From Mesaphorura yosii (taxonomy: Eukaryota; Arthropoda; Collembola; Poduromorpha; Tullbergiidae): DNA of 64,000 nucleotides. Position 1 is the first letter of the stretch. Each line of letters begins with the position of its first letter. Both the position numbers and the translations under genes were made by a program. The DNA is taken from positions 1-64,000 of the forward strand of contig WIXG01000361.1 in NCBI GenBank assembly GCA_009869945.1. Reading direction: 5' to 3'. A model generated the notes under the pieces. It was not told the origin of the DNA. It made no database searches and saw nothing but the letters and a program-made list of their open reading frames with translations. Of the stretch, positions 35,579 to 50,900 are shown piece by piece.

Positions 35579-38500
35579 GTAAGTAATAAATTCCTAAATT
35601 ATATTGTTTAGGTGCATACTAGCATGAACTGCATATGAAATCGAAGGAAATTCGGCAAAGCTGATGAAAGCATTTGGGCGTTTGTATTAGAAACGATTGA
35701 GACAGGAATAGTTTCAAGGAATTTATGAAGATGCGCCTAATTTTGGCTGCATTGTGTTCTGAGCCATTACTTTTGTACTTTTACCAACTTTAAAGAAAAC
35801 GCTGCTGCTCAGGAAAAGAAAACGAAAATGTTCGAGTATTTGTATTGTTTACGTGAAAAGTTATTTTTGATCTTTGTACAAACATCCCGATTACATTGTA
35901 CTGGCTCATTGGCTTGGGCTTGGCTGGCTAGCATTAGCAGGGCGAGCATTCAGGCGCAATGTTTGTTTAATCTCTGCTTGCGTCTTGCGTAAATGCAATA
36001 TTCCAAGATTCGAATAGGCTAATGCTATAGACTAGACTACACAACAACAGAGTTGTTAAATAGCAAGACAAAGTGACTGACGAAGGATGATAGTTAGGAT
36101 GAGAATCAGGAGACCACCAAAGAAAAGACTAAAAGACAGACGTTTGGCGTTTTTGGCATAAATTATACGTATTTAACATAGAAAGGAAAAGATATTGCGT
36201 CAATTTTCTGTTTAGTGCTAGATTTTTATTTTTATGACTTTGGCATTTGAGTTGGCTTTGTACAAAAATAATTCTCGGTAGTCGGTAAATACTCGAAATC
36301 TTAAAATACAAGGTCGTTTCTCCGGCCTCGTACAAAGTACAAAATTAGCCATTTCAATGCACACGCACGTGGATGAAATGCAAACAGAAGAGTTGGCCAT
36401 CTGCACGCTAATTAAAATGCATTCATTCATTGATTCATTTACAAAATTAATTTTAGGGTCTCTTAGCTGGTAGGAAAATATTCAAAGTGCTTGCGGCTCT
36501 TGATTCACTTGATTGCGATTGTCGTTCTCGCCTTGCACAGACCGACTTGATTGGAAGGCAGGTTGAATTAATCATATGATCATAATCATAATCGTTGATT
36601 ACTCTGATTGCTTGATGCCTTTTTGTAATGTTTAATTTTGATCTGACTCGTGCCTCCTCGCCTCGTGCACTGTGCAGCCTTTTGGCTTGGCGGTGCGTGT
36701 GTTTTGTCAAATGTCAAATGTATGGCCATCGCCATTCGCCAAACTTATCTATCGGAATTAATATTGACATTAAAACGTACGCAACGCGATATTTGTATTT
36801 GCACTTGTAAATGTAAATACGGCATGAGACGGGAAGAGATGTCTTTGCTAATCCGTCCCGTTCTCTGTGATCCGCGTATTCCTTGTTACATAACGACGAT
36901 GGTATGTTGATGTTGGTGCTGCTGGGAGTCCGGCTGAGTTATTGATGCCGTAAATAATTCTCTCGTCATCTCTCTTTCTTCTGTTAATCATCTTCTCAAT
37001 TATTCCTGTCATGATGTACTCTTGAGCCGTGCTGGCTAGCACGCAGTAAGGCCAAGGGCATACACAAGCAAGGCATGGAATGTGTATTCATTCATGACTG
37101 GAACACTTGTGAGTTTTGCAGTGCAGTACTTTTAGAGTAGTAAATAAGTTTTTTTGTGAGCAATATTTTGAAGGACAAATTTATTACTCGACTAACACAC
37201 AGCAAGGGTTAAGACTTGGCTTGGTTCGGCGTGGTTTCATAGAAATGTTAATCCCATTTACCCATTTAGGAGATGTGCTATCATCGTCGTAATCTGCGCC
37301 TGCACAAGACACATTAGTAAGCATTTAAATAAACATTTCGCACACTCCACGTCTCTCGTTTTGCATTGAAATTCCATCAGCATCCCCATCATTGCGGTCG
37401 CCCATCATCGGGCGGCTTGAGCCTGGCCTGTGACCTGGCCGGGCCATATTTGTGTTATTATTACATCTGATAATCGTGACCCTGTCACTGCTGACTTCTC
37501 AGTGTGCTCAGTCGCGTCATCGTCATTGTCTTTTCCAAGCATTGAGGAAATTTGTACTCGCAGCAGCGTGGCGAGCGTGGCCAAACCAGTTTCGAATACG
37601 ATGCACACACAGGCGACGGGCACGGTGATTCTTTTGAAATGAAAATGTGATGAAGTTGATAGCTGATGCGATGATTTTTACCTAGCCTGCCTGTCTCGTC
37701 TAGCTCGTAGCTCTGAATTTGCCATTACCATTTGCTCATGCATACGCATATTGTGTTTTGTATGCATTTATTGTTCTAGATTAATAGATTAGCAATGTTA
37801 TTTTCTGGCCATGTGCGTTCCTGCAGCACTGCCCATATGACTCCACATTCACTAATTTTTTGTATCCTTTTAATTACCTATGCTGTGCTTTATCGTTTGT
37901 ATCGTGCCATTGTATTAGGTTTATGTACTACTCATTGCTATTGCCTGCCCATTGCTTTACGATTTGTGTTAGATTTTTATTATATCATTCAATGCTGTTG
38001 CTGTTGCAGGACGCGGACGCACGAGGTACCTGACTGAATAGAACTCTCTGAAGTGCGTTCTGTGTTTTGATGAGCAGTGTTGTTAATGTTTATGTGCAGG
38101 TAGCAAAGTCTCAGTCACGGTACAAGCAGGCAACAGATATTCGCACATTCTCACCCACAATCTGGCAATAGGCGATGAGTACTGAAAGGTTTACTGCAAT
38201 GCAAATGTGAGGTTTATTATTACTTTATAAAAACTGAATGATTGAGAAAGTGTAAGAAATAGAGTAGCTTGCCTGTTGAGTTGATCATCGCTTGCTTTTG
38301 CTTCGTATCAAAATCGCTGTTCGCATTGAGCAGGAGGAAGTGAAAAAATTATTCGAGATTTAAAAATCTCTCGTGCCAGTGCAGTGCGACCAGTGCCAAC
38401 TCTGATTTGCCAGTGCCGTGACCGTGCACGCACCACATTTTTGCCTTAGTACAATTTGTACTTTGTCGGTGGTCAGTGAGCAGTGAACATAAGAAATCTT

Positions 38501-41500
38501 CTATTGTTGCAAATGTAAACTAGAAAAGATATGATGATGCGACCATTCTTTGGGCTTACATGTTAGTTTGATCAAAGTGTTGAATTTACTGGCAGTTAAT
38601 TAAAGTTACACCGTTTAAAGTTTCAATGTGTAGCAAGTAATTAGTTGTGATTTTGTTTGTGATGTCAAATCGTTTGACACAAGGCTAACCATTAAACTAA
38701 TATGTGAGGTGTTGAAATAGGAAGAAATTTTAAAAAAGTAATTGGCTCGGAAGCTGACCGAAACACCAAAGGTACTAGATACAGTCTGTTCTGTTCTGAA
38801 TGGCAATTAATTAATTCACTAGTTAAGAATTCGAATGAACTCGGCAAGTGTGAGTGTGGTTGAATTTCCAGTTTCCAAGCTTAGGCTTAACCTACGAGCG
38901 CACATGTCATTCATAACGGCGCAGGATCCGTAATGATTGAGATTATTAAGGCTTCATGCACAGACGCACACACATAATAAATTATTGTTTGATATGGACA
39001 AATGAACGAGGCTTGGGCTCGTGAAACAGAAGCCTAACATGACTGCAAACACGACGCGTTCAACGTTGTATTACACTTGGCATGTAATTCTAAATGAAAC
39101 AAACTGAACTGCTGTCTGACTTTAATGTGCGAGGTTTTACGAGTTTAAATCGAATGTACAATTTCATGCGAGCAAGCACTTTTTTATTACTTGCGACTTG
39201 TAAATTGTGAATGTGAGGCTCCTGCGTTTGGTTAAGCTTGGTGTCAATCTTGTATGAAATACTTTTCCACTTACGTAACGCTAGTTCAATAAATTTAAAT
39301 TTATATAAAATGTCTTGTCTTGAGACTGTGGGACTGGCTCGCTTCGCATTCGCAATAAAAGCACACAGGCCGCTTGCGTACTTGTGAGTAGCTCAGCGAC
39401 CGACCGAATCAAATTCGTAATTGATTTGGCATTCAAGCCTTTTTATACAAATTGCAGGCAGCGAAGTACATTTTACAATTTATTAATACCATTTACTTGA
39501 ATGGAGTGGTGTCAGTCAGCGCAACGCGACGCTAAAGCGAAGAGCGAATGCGACTCGATACTGCTAAGAAACTTTAAATTAGTTCAGTATTCATCCTTGT
39601 CTGGTAAAGTGGACACTGCTTTGATCTTTGATGGGAAGAGGCAGAGCAGTGCTTAATCCCGGCCGAATCCCAGTTAATCCTCTTACTCGTCCTGGTTACT
39701 GGTTGCTCGTGCACTTTGCGAATTTATTACGTGTGAACTTCAATCGCAATGCGATTCAAGAATCGTCATCGAGAATTTGATCTTTGATGCGCTTAAGCTT
39801 AAACCAGGCCGAACTGAGCCGCTGAGCATTAACATAAATAAATCCTTTTCCGGAATTGTGAACTCGAAATTGAATTGTGGATTAGAGAATTTAATGCAAT
39901 GCGTGCATAGTGCATACGATTTAGTTCGTGCTCGAGTTCCTATTCGTGCCCCATTCGTGCTGTGCTCGTGTGAGCTGTTAAAGTTAAAAGCGTGTCGTGT
40001 TCTCTTTAATTAAGTTTGCGTTCACGCAGAAGTGAAAGTTTGAGACCATCATTTTCAATGGGAGGAACTCCAACGCAAAGTAATTGCAGTTGACTGACTG
40101 ACAATGACACGCACGCTTTAAACCTGGGAGTCAACCCACCAAAGCAATCAGCAATCGGCACAACGACGAGTTCAGCAGGTAGTAACATGTATAAAGATAA
40201 AGCATAAAAGCCAAAGCAGGTAGCATTGAAAATTGAATTGAATCATGAATTCAATTTTTGAATTTTATGCGAAATAGAAATGCTAATTGAGAATTGAAAG
40301 CTATTTCAAGTAAAGTAAGGCCAACTTAATAATTAATTCGTTTCGAACCAAAAATGCATTTATTCAGCAGGCAGGCTGGCGGCTGGGCTGTGGAGGTTTT
40401 AATTGAAACGTAGGAAGACTCTCAACTTCCACTTCAGGCAACAGCAACGCGTGAATGCAAAAAACACTTTTTTGAAGGTTATGCAAAGACTCATTTAGAG
40501 GTTACGCGTAAAGGCACAGTGGCAGTAATAAAAGTCTGCCAATGCTGATTAACAGCACGGCGAGTTCTCGTTAGCAGCAGCGCAGCATTTGCGTTTTTGC
40601 GTAGTAAATTATGTCCATGTGTCATGTCTTTTCAAATTTTATTACATAATTCCATGTTTCGCTCACTTCGACGATCATCATATTGGATGGAATTATTTGA
40701 AAATTGTCAGTTGTCGAATTACGATTTTTGTTTCATATTTTGCGGAGGTTGAGAATTTGCGTTGATTTCGCGTATTTGTTTACAAGACTTCAAGAATTAT
40801 TGAAAATGCGTAGCGCACTTCGCGTTTCTTTTGCCTGGATCAAGCCTTCATGTTTGTAATAACGTGAATGAGATCCATTAGATTTATTATTGCTATTACA
40901 TAATAATTTGCGATTTTCTAGTAAGAGCGAGCTGAGCTCATAAACTCAGATCAACTTCCTAGTAATTTGTAATTTGATGAACCACAAGATAAATACTCGT
41001 GAGATTTAATTCTCTTCACGACTTGAAGAAATTTTAGCTTGAGCTTAAGCTCAGGTCGTCTGCTGAGAACTGTTATTAAGGTGGTAGTGTGCTGATAACG
41101 GAAAGACATGACAAACCATCATAGCCATGCCTTTTGCTCTTGCCTGCCTCATGAAATATTAGACTGCACACCGCCACGACCACGAACGAACAAACGGCGT
41201 ACATGAAAACATGATTTTTTGTTGTCGAAGCGAATTTTTTCTCCTCACTTCATTCTTTTGTGCGTTTGATGAATGTGTTAACATGAATGCCTAAATAACT
41301 GTTGATTGTTGACTTTGGCTCGTTAAATTGAGGTCTCACGTTTTTGTTACACTTTATGCCAAAACCAACCTGAAATTTTTGGCGCATGGGAGTCTGTGTG
41401 CATTTTTTCGGTTTCATTCACGGATTCTGGTCCAGGGTCTCGGTGTACTCAGCGAATGTGATTATTATGATGCATGAGATGCAAAAATGGTGCTAAAATT

Positions 41501-44500
41501 GAAATTCGGGAAATCAATTCGAAGGAGTGAGCAAATGTGCCTTGGGACATAACCTTTTCCCAGTAATCTAATTTACTCCGCCATGCCACGCTCTCGTTGG
41601 CTTTGCTTGGCGGCACGGCGGACGGCATTTGCATTCGTTAAATCTGTGAAGGAAATTTGAGATGCGTAAACTTCGTTATTCGTGAAATGGCAAGCGTGTG
41701 GGTTGGGCTGGCAGGCCATGGCCAGGCCAGAGTCATGATCTTATGTGAATGCGGTGAATTGGTACCGGGTTGGGTGAATAATAGACAGATAAAAACCCGG
41801 TTCGCCGGCTCGGAGCGGGCGCGGGCGCTATCAGCCAACTACTTATTATGTTATGTGGCATGTGCATTAGCGGCAGCGATGAGGGCGCAAGGCGAAGACG
41901 CGTAGCCATGCACATTTATAGAGACATCCGAAAACCGAGAAAGAGATGCGAGAAATACTACACAAATATTTCGGTCTCATCTTCTGTTGCCGTTTGCCGT
42001 GCCTTTTTACTATTTACTGAAAATAACTTTATGTCTCCGTACAAGTGGCTTGTGTGGTTCCAAAATTATTCTAGGAGTATATTCACCCAGACTATTTATA
42101 CTACCATATGAGTATAGGCATGGCAGAGGCTCCTGTTTGTAGTATTTTTGTGAAGCGTGGCCGCGCAGCGCGCTTCGTGTACGGTACAGGCTCTTTACGA
42201 CTCCCGAAATAATTACGACTTCTAAAAACCGGCGACAGAACACGACAGACCGGGAGCCGGGTCTGAATTTATGTACAATTTTTCACATATTTCACTAAAT
42301 GTGGAGAAAGGAGGCGTGTGAAATGATAAACGCGGGTGCATGCGGCAGGCGGTACGGTGATTGGCTATTTAATAACCCTTGGCATAAATTTATTCACTCA
42401 TTCACTGGGCTTGGCCAAGATCAATTCTATGCGTCGAGCGTAATCTTGGTCTCGGTCAGAAACTTCCTGAATTGTGGGACGTGGATTATATTTAATCTTC
42501 CTTCCGTGCCTTCCGACTCGGAAGCCAAGCGGAATCTGGAATGTCCCAAAATTTGAAAGTGGTTTCTTTCTCGACTGACTCAACTGACTCTCGACTGTCT
42601 TCTGACATGCGATGGTTCATGGCATAGCGCATGGCCCGGGCTGCCAGGCTAAATGGATATCACTTTGGTATTTTCTTGATAGACTTGTGACATGCACGCA
42701 GCCCGTAATAGCAGTAAGATCTACTCCGTAATCTCTTGTGTGTAAGAATTTGCAATGACAAACTAATGCAAGTCGACGTGTATGGATGTATTAAATTTTA
42801 TTAACTGGATGTTCGGAGACAAGACATTCTTCCTCTTCGGTTCTTGCATTGCGTCTTGCCGTTGCCATTTGCCTCCACCGCCACGCCATGCCATTTACGT
42901 AGACGTACTTTGTACGGTTCTTCCAACGCTACGGAGACGGCTAAAGTTGAAATTCGTGGATCATGGATTCCCGAGAGCACATTTTTCTCGACGCGCTCTA
43001 AAGCCCAAGACTTTTAGTCGTACGCTACACACGGAATTCTAAACTTATCCGAGATCCACGCTTTTTCTCGTTTCTGCTGTACTCTAACTCTGAGTTTCTG
43101 CTACTTTGCTTGTTGCGACAAGACAATTCTTTTCTTTCCTTCACCCGAATTCTTACTCGAACTCGAACCTGTGCTAGTCCATCGTCTCGTCCGTCCCCTC
43201 GTTGTTCTTTCTGCGTGCCGTGCGTTGTGCATCCGTCCTGGCTACCTGACTCGAATACGAACGCTTTAATTGGCGAAAAAAAGTGATCCCAACCGACACT
43301 GCTGCCCGTTGCTGCCAACGCTGGTTAGTTCGACCGTAATTTATTATCAGCTGTGATTGGATTCGATTTCTTGCAATTCGTAATTAGATTTTCATTGCCT
43401 TTGCGCTCGTGATTCACCGCAGTCCGCAGGTAAAACGCGCTGACTCGCATTGACACTTTAAAAACACGGATGATTTATGAGGGCACGTTGCGTGAATCCC
43501 ATCCGGTCATTCATGAAATTGTTCGCACATTCTGAACCTTTGTTCGGCAATACATAAATTACGGGGATCGCGTACATGATAACTGGCATGGCGAGAGATA
43601 CGCGATACATGCGCGAACGAACGCAAAGAGCAGGAAAAAAGATGATTAATGGGCAACGTTTTCCTGTATTGTTGTAACTGAAGGGCTGAAATTTTTTAAA
43701 TACGTACAAAATTCGACTTCGGCATTCGGTGTTGATGAAACAGAGCGAGAGCGAACAAAACACAGGTGCAATGCACAACGCACGTGGAGAGCAGTTTGGA
43801 TTAGTTAATGTACAAGTTAAATGTACACGTTGCATTGTTGCCGAAATCTTAAGCTGAATCTCAAATCGTGCGTCTCGTGCAAATTGCAAATAGCAATAGC
43901 AAATTTAGGCTGCGACTCCGACTTCTTTTAATTTAATAGAGATGAGATGGAAGATATTCTTGTTCTTCTCGTTGTGAAGCCAGGAGGAAGTGCTTTTAAC
44001 AACCAAAACTAAACTAAAGGTCATTAGTCTCTTTCGCAGCCTCAGCCGAGTCATGCCAGTGGGAAATAGTTCGAGCCCATCATTATTATCTCGGCGGGCC
44101 CGTCAGCCTCCTGTGCTGTGCTGCACTCGGGCCTCGTTCCATTTGTATTGTTGAGATGATGTGAATTTGTAATTTTTTATTGTTGCTCGTAATTGCTACG
44201 TTCTGACGCTGAATTCCGTTTTTTCATCTTGTGTGACTTGTTGCCGTTGCTGGTAGCTATTTTGTTGCTGATGATTCACGGTGCACGGTTCCTCAGCAGC
44301 AACAGCAGCATGATATTAATAAACTCGAAATTGTACACAAAAAAGAACGAAACGAGTACGAGATTTTGTAATCTGCGATGCTGCACTTCGCTTGTGCTGC
44401 TGGTGGTTGTGGCAAAGTGTCTGTTGGACAATGAAAGATTAGTTACGGCTAATTCACCTCGCACTGCTCGCTCGCACTTTATACGTGTTGCAGTTTTCTT

Positions 44501-44985
44501 TCTCGTTTCTCGTGGTTTCCTGTTTAAAGCATTTATTCGTATATTCACGTGTCCATATACGATTAACGTGTACCTGCAACTGCAAATGAGTCAGAAACTG
44601 CGACGCGGCGTTTTCTCGGTAATCATTTAAGGTATCATCCGAGGAATCGTCATTAAGCTTAATATTGTAATTATAACTTGAGGTCATGTTATTGTTGTCT
44701 TGTTTGCAATTACAGTCATATTGTACGAATTATCACTGGAATTAATCACAATCCCGTACGAAAACGAATGCGAATTGCGCCTAAATGTTAATGTGTTTAC
44801 GAGCAAGATGGAATGCGAATCCCGAGCCTGAGAAATGTGAATATGCGAATGAGTGTCAGATTTCTGCTAAACTATCATTTAAATTAAGGACAAATACAAA
44901 CGTAGCACCGGCACGGCGCTCGACGCGTTCCAGTCCTGGCTTTCTTCTCGTAATAATACACGGCACATATTTTATAAAATGAGAA

Positions 44986-47900
44986 ATGGGCTTCATTAGT
45001 ACACCGACTCCTGACTACGCCTGGCGCACGTCCAACACGCCGCCAGAGTGCAAGGTACACAAAATATTTGTTCTACCCTGGTTAATAGACTTGTCAGCCG
45101 TCTCTCTTGGCGTGGCAGTGGCGTGTCGTGTCCTCATTGGAATTCGGGTGCATGATAATAAGAATTTTGAGACGGAGGCGAGATTTTCAAGATGCAGTCT
45201 GTCCATCATCTTCGCCTGCATCTGAAGGCTGATGGAGTGGAGTGCAATTCATTCGTTGGGCTAATAAGATCAAAATAATTAGCACACAAGTGCACTCCAG
45301 ACTGAAGCTGATTGCTGATTGGTTCATGAAACTTTCGCACTTGATGTGATTCCAATTCCGATTCCAATACCAACTTGAAACCACGTCGACATTCGGCACG
45401 GCGAGCGCCGACTGACAACGCAAACGCAGCGGAAACTTTCGCCAAGCCAAAAAGCTGTATGCCGTAGAAAACCCTTCATGCCAGTTCTCACAAAGATGCT
45501 CGATAAATGAGGTTAATTACTGAGTACACAAATTCGTGCTCGAATAATGGCACATAATTACAAGTTGCGTGCACCCAAACTAGACTTGTTTATTGAGTAC
45601 AGCTCAGAGCTATTGGCAATTGACTGCTGGCTCTGACTTGACTGGGCACTGGGATAGGATAGGATTTCGCGAATACGAATACATGATTGATGCATGACGC
45701 GACCCGCGATTCGCGATCTGCGAAAGCGCAGAACCAAGACGCTCGACACAGAGCAGATGAGATGAACCGTCACTTCATCACCAATCGCCGTATTTTAATA
45801 CCTGCTTTTCCTTGTGTGATTTTCAGAGTCTCTGTGGATTGAGGTACGTTAAGATTCCACGCAGTCAACATGGATTTGGATTCACTCTGCGGCACTTTAT
45901 CATCTACCCACCTGACCTGTACAACAACGTAAGTCAAACTCAATCGTTGAAATTTCTTGTAGTGTATGCGGTTTTGTTTCATGAGGCAATTACCATTGCC
46001 AAATTAGCAAATTATCGGCTCGGCTCAGCTCGCAATTTGAAATAACGTGTCATAGGTCAATGTAGCAATAACACGTACACGCATTCAGGTATGAAGAAGA
46101 TGAGTCTGGCTGCGGGAGTTTCTTCAGTTTTTTTTTACACCGAGCTGGTTTAATGAATCTCGCGGTGCTGGTGCTACGTAATTAGAAGTTTCTAAACTCA
46201 TTTTTAATGGCAGGAAACGAAAATCGAGTTATCTCGGTTCTCGCTTCTGAGAATTGTTCGAAATGCGATTTACGGTTCTGGAAAGAGAAGACCCTGGCAA
46301 AATTCGTTTAGTTTTATTTGATTACAATTTCCGATTACCGGTGAAAATTCGTAAATTGAGCGCTGGTGTCAAATAGCATGCCGGTGGAAATGCGAAGGCG
46401 CGTGTTTACTCTCAGTCTGTCCAACAACGCACATATTAGCAATTTAACTGCGAAATTCGAATTTTCGTAATTGTAACTGCGTTTCAAGCGAAACTTGTTC
46501 GTTTCCAAAAAGTTGAATTGGAAGTTGAGTTGGTGTCAAATATCAAGTAAATTTACCCAGTTCACAATTCACGGTTGACTTGCTTTTGTTGCCTGCGAGC
46601 GCGAGCGAGTCGTATTGTAAGGTCATATCACTCCTTTCATGTGGCATGTGGATTGCGTCAACAGTCAACTTGTAACTCCGCACTCGTGCACGCATTCATT
46701 CGCGATCGCAAGTCCCATTATATCGCAAGTATTTCGATTCATCCTATTATATCGCGCTGATGATGAAAATAGAGTCAGGCATGACTGTGACAAAAAGAAT
46801 CAACTTGACGACTACGACTTTTACATGCAATTTGCAGTTCAGTTCACACCTTCACAATTCCCTTTTAAAAGTAAAAGTTAAAAATTTCGACACAACGATC
46901 CACGAATTCGAATTTGATTCACAATACTTTTCATTTTAGTAGCAAATTCTCGTATTCACGGAAAAATAAGCTTAGAAACTCAGAAGCGAAACTCGACTTG
47001 ATATGCTGAAGTCTATTTGAAGTTTATTTGAAATCAAGTAGAGAGTTGCAAGTTGTGAAAAATTAGGTGCAATTGCGACATGGTTAGCATAGGATTTTAT
47101 GGTCCACATTTTTATCTCGTTTCGGTAACAAATTCAAGAAAATTCGTATTTCATATTCGACATGTTCGAGACTCGAGATTCTTCGCTGGCGGCTGCTGAT
47201 GACAACAATACTTGACAAGAGCAGAAGTCCAGCAACTTCAAGCTAAGAGGTCTGATTTCTCAAATGACAAGCCTCTTCTGGAGTAAGCAGCAAACTTAAC
47301 TTACCTGATCCGATTTTCGAACTGGAAATTTGTTTTCCGGCTCCATTCCATCATGTCGTTGTACTGGGTGGGCCGGCAAAGCGCGTCAGCGCATGAGATT
47401 TTAAGCACACACGCCACTTGAAGATGGTTCGGCTTGCCATTCGAGACGTGGATCGGTCATGGTTCAAGTGCATTTTGTTCTTGGGAAATTTTTGTGTCCT
47501 GTGAGATAAAATCTTAATTTGTGCTTCTCGAAAATCTTTATCTCGGCTTTGATTGGCTTGCGCCGTTGTCGAGCTGTTAGGAATGTGAGGAGGCAAGACA
47601 CAAGAGAGACGAGAGAATAAAAGTTCCAAGATGAGGAAGTAATTTTTCAATAGAATTCAAATGAAGTGTTATTGAGCACGACAGTTTTGCGTTTTCAAGC
47701 ACGGTGTTGTTTTCTCGTTCTCATTCTCCTATCGTGTTCAAGTGTCATGCTTCATGTGTATCGATTGTTTGGATCTACGTAATCAGATCGCATCTTCTCA
47801 TCAGACTCGACTACTTCCTTTCGAACGGACGTGAACGTCGTTGGGGAACCTATTTTTAAATTCAAAAGTTTCGAGAACAAGACAAAAGACAACGGGTGCG

Positions 47901-50900
47901 ATTTGACGTTTGCATACTGTCTTTGTAGTTTTTTGGTTTGGTATTTGAATAAATACCACAAAAATCTGGAAAACTTTGTCGTAATTGTGGCCGGCTTGCT
48001 ACTTTTTGCTGGTTTGGTGTCAGACATGCCGTCACAGATTGTGGCTATTTGATACGTGTTACTTGTAGCTCTCGTCTCGTCAAAGCCGACCACAAAATGG
48101 CACGAGGCCTTTCTCGACATTGTCACACGTGCACGCGCGCGGCTCGTCGAGCCGATCCACGTGATTTGACCGGATCAGGCTTCTATTTTCATCCATGATA
48201 CTTAGTATAACGCAATGCCGCCAATGCAGCGCCATTGCGCAGTGACAGCAAACATCAACAAGGAAGCCAATAACGAGGACTTTCCTTTGAAATTTCCGTT
48301 TTCTCATTTGATTCCTCGAACTCAAAATCAAAGCCGAAGCCGAGCTAACAATCATTTCTCCGAACTCACCTTTCTAATTGCCTTTTCTCTGTGTGTTGTT
48401 TTTTACAGGAGCGAGACGCTATCGCCGGTGCAATCGAACGTCATCAAAAATTGGGCAAAGTAACCGAGCCTGTTGATACGATCTTTGTGAAAAGTGTTCG
48501 CCAACATGGACCAGCGGCCCAGGCTGGCTTGTGCGTAGGTAAGTGACTGGCAACCAGAAGCCTCGAGAGTGCTAATAACCGCACGTGCTAAGGTGTACGA
48601 TTCGGTTTCCTTGCTGCTGCCCTGTCCTGCATTGAAAAGCCAGGTCAGATTTTGTCAACATGATCCATCCGAGTTTCGATTTCCGAACTGAAAATGCAAA
48701 GGCATTGTATTTCTTGTATTGAAAAGGTTTCGAGCAAGGCAGCCAATAGCCAAACTTCGACCTCTAACGTGAAACTTCTCGAATGTCGAATTACAACTTT
48801 ACTTGAGTTCCAAGTTTTCGTTTCTTAGAAACCGATTTTTATTGAGAGTTAAAGACGCGATTTCTGATTGGTTGGCCTATTTTTAGCGAAGAACGCTGCG
48901 CCATTCCGCGACAGGTTGTAATTATTTTCCAAGTATTTCAATCTCCAGAATTTGATTTAGAGAATCGATGTAAATCTCTTTTGTCAAAGTATGGGTGTTT
49001 GTTCCCGTTAATACTTCTTACGTAAGAGTCTTTAGCGTGAAAATTGGCAGTTACACTGTGCTTAAGCCGGAAACCCTTCAAGGAGACTACAAATCGATTC
49101 ACAGTTTCTTTGATCAAGCGCATCGCGCGTCTTTTTTGATGGGTCTCATAAAATAAAGTTGGCCGTTGCCCGAAATCTGAAAATCATTTCCACGCGGCAG
49201 TGAGCCACGATCTTTGAGCTTTGATATTTTATGAATGGTTTTCGTGTGATTTTATTTTATGTTTTTGTTTGTTTTTTATTTATATTTTATGCACAATTTT
49301 GTGGGATTTTTGGTTTGGTTTCATCGCTCCGCTTGACTACGCACTGAATTCATTCACCGCACCGCTGCTCGAATTGAATCTTCCTTCTCTCCGCCTGATG
49401 ATGATCAACAACTCCACGACACAACTCGCTTATTATCAAACTTCATTTTGCGTCACTTTTTGTTGCTGTTTGCCGTGCTGCGTGCCGTGCTGCGTGCCGT
49501 GTTAATAACTCTCCGAACTCAAAACAAACTCAGGCGATCGAATCGTGAGCGTAAACGGTGAAAGAATCGTCGGAAAAAGTTACGACCAGGTTGTGCACCT
49601 GATACAGAAATCCCCTCTCAATTTATACTTGGAAGTCTCACCAAAACAATATGATACATTACAGCTGGTAAGGAAGCGATTACAACTTTTAAATATCATC
49701 ATTCATCGCGAACAGGAATTTGCTGCTCATCTCGTGTAAAGTAACAGCAATAGCATCCGATATTTATAGCACAAGTGAAGCAGCACAGCTCCTTCGCCTT
49801 CGCCATTCGCCTGGCCTCTAATTTATGAATACGCATACGCATCTTCATCTTCTACACTGCACTGAGACGCTTGCATGTTGCATGTATTTATAGCTTGGCT
49901 AAGTAACTTTTTTCGGAGTATCAATTTATTGCCATAAATTACAAAATGCTTTCAATTTCGTTTCATGCTTGTGCTTATGCTCATGAGAGAGCCGAGAGGA
50001 GACGCGCGTCGGTTGCTAGGCTCAGGCAACTCAGGCTCAGAGTTTAGACTCATTAATATAAATCATTCAATCCCAATTCTTTTCTCGGAGCCGTTGTCTT
50101 CTTTACCCATATATTTTGAAATTTCCAAAGCAAAATGCAGAATGCAAGATGTAAAAGGTGGGAGCAAAAACGAACTCTTTGAAGTTCAGGTTACATGTAA
50201 AACGAGTGTAAAATGAATTCTCTAGAATTTGTTAGTCGTTAGTCGGGACAGGAGGTAAAAGCATCAAAGGAAGTGAAAACAGGAAGGAAAGAAAGCAATC
50301 AAGCAACCCGCCAGCGTCCGCTCAATATGGTAGGCTTGGCGGGCAGGCCAGCATGACGATCATTCATTAGTTGACAGCTGCTGACAGTCACTTTGATTTC
50401 TGCAACAATTATTGTCGAATGCAGTCTGCAATCTGCAGGCACTTTATTTGAATGCGATACGAATGTGAGTACGACGATGAATAAGCGCAGATTGAAATTA
50501 ATGATTACGAATTACACAATATTGCAAATTACGTACAACGTACAGAATTTGTCTCGAGGCTTCTCACCTCGCATCTCTGATTGCAAATCATGAAAATTAC
50601 GTTTTAGGAAAGAAGAAACTTTGATGATGATTATTGCATGCACTTTTGCATTTTACATTTGCATGCGGCCAAATTAAATCGTGCTTGTTTTGTTGCGTGC
50701 GTCGTGTTGTAAATAACTCTCGGCAAATGTCGAACCCAAACTGCCATCGACCGTGCAAGCTGAGCCACGATGATGATTGTCGATTCTATAAAATCATTAG
50801 AATTAGAATTCATTACTTACGAGGTGCGAGTGCGAATGCGAGTTTGAATTGAAACGCAATAGTGCGTAATGCTGAAGAATGAACTGACAAATTATCATCG

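Larger units (their letters stand above)
33877..44985. other. Long spacer upstream of the RhoGAP gene
   Basis: About 11 kb in which I recognise no protein family. It must include the ALG3 promoter (33877 upward) and probably the promoter and 5' exons of the RhoGAP gene. Two exon-like items are listed separately: a spliceable pair at 34894-35133 and a short ATG exon at 35561-35578. Other open frames are at most about 145 codons (44193-44630), mostly from TTG or GTG, with biased hydrophobic composition from AT-rich DNA. Confidence 0.45.

Noticed and set aside
44973-44979. TATAAAA just before the candidate RhoGAP start exon
   Set aside because: Only 7 bases before the ATG, so it cannot direct initiation upstream of it; treated as AT-rich chance sequence.
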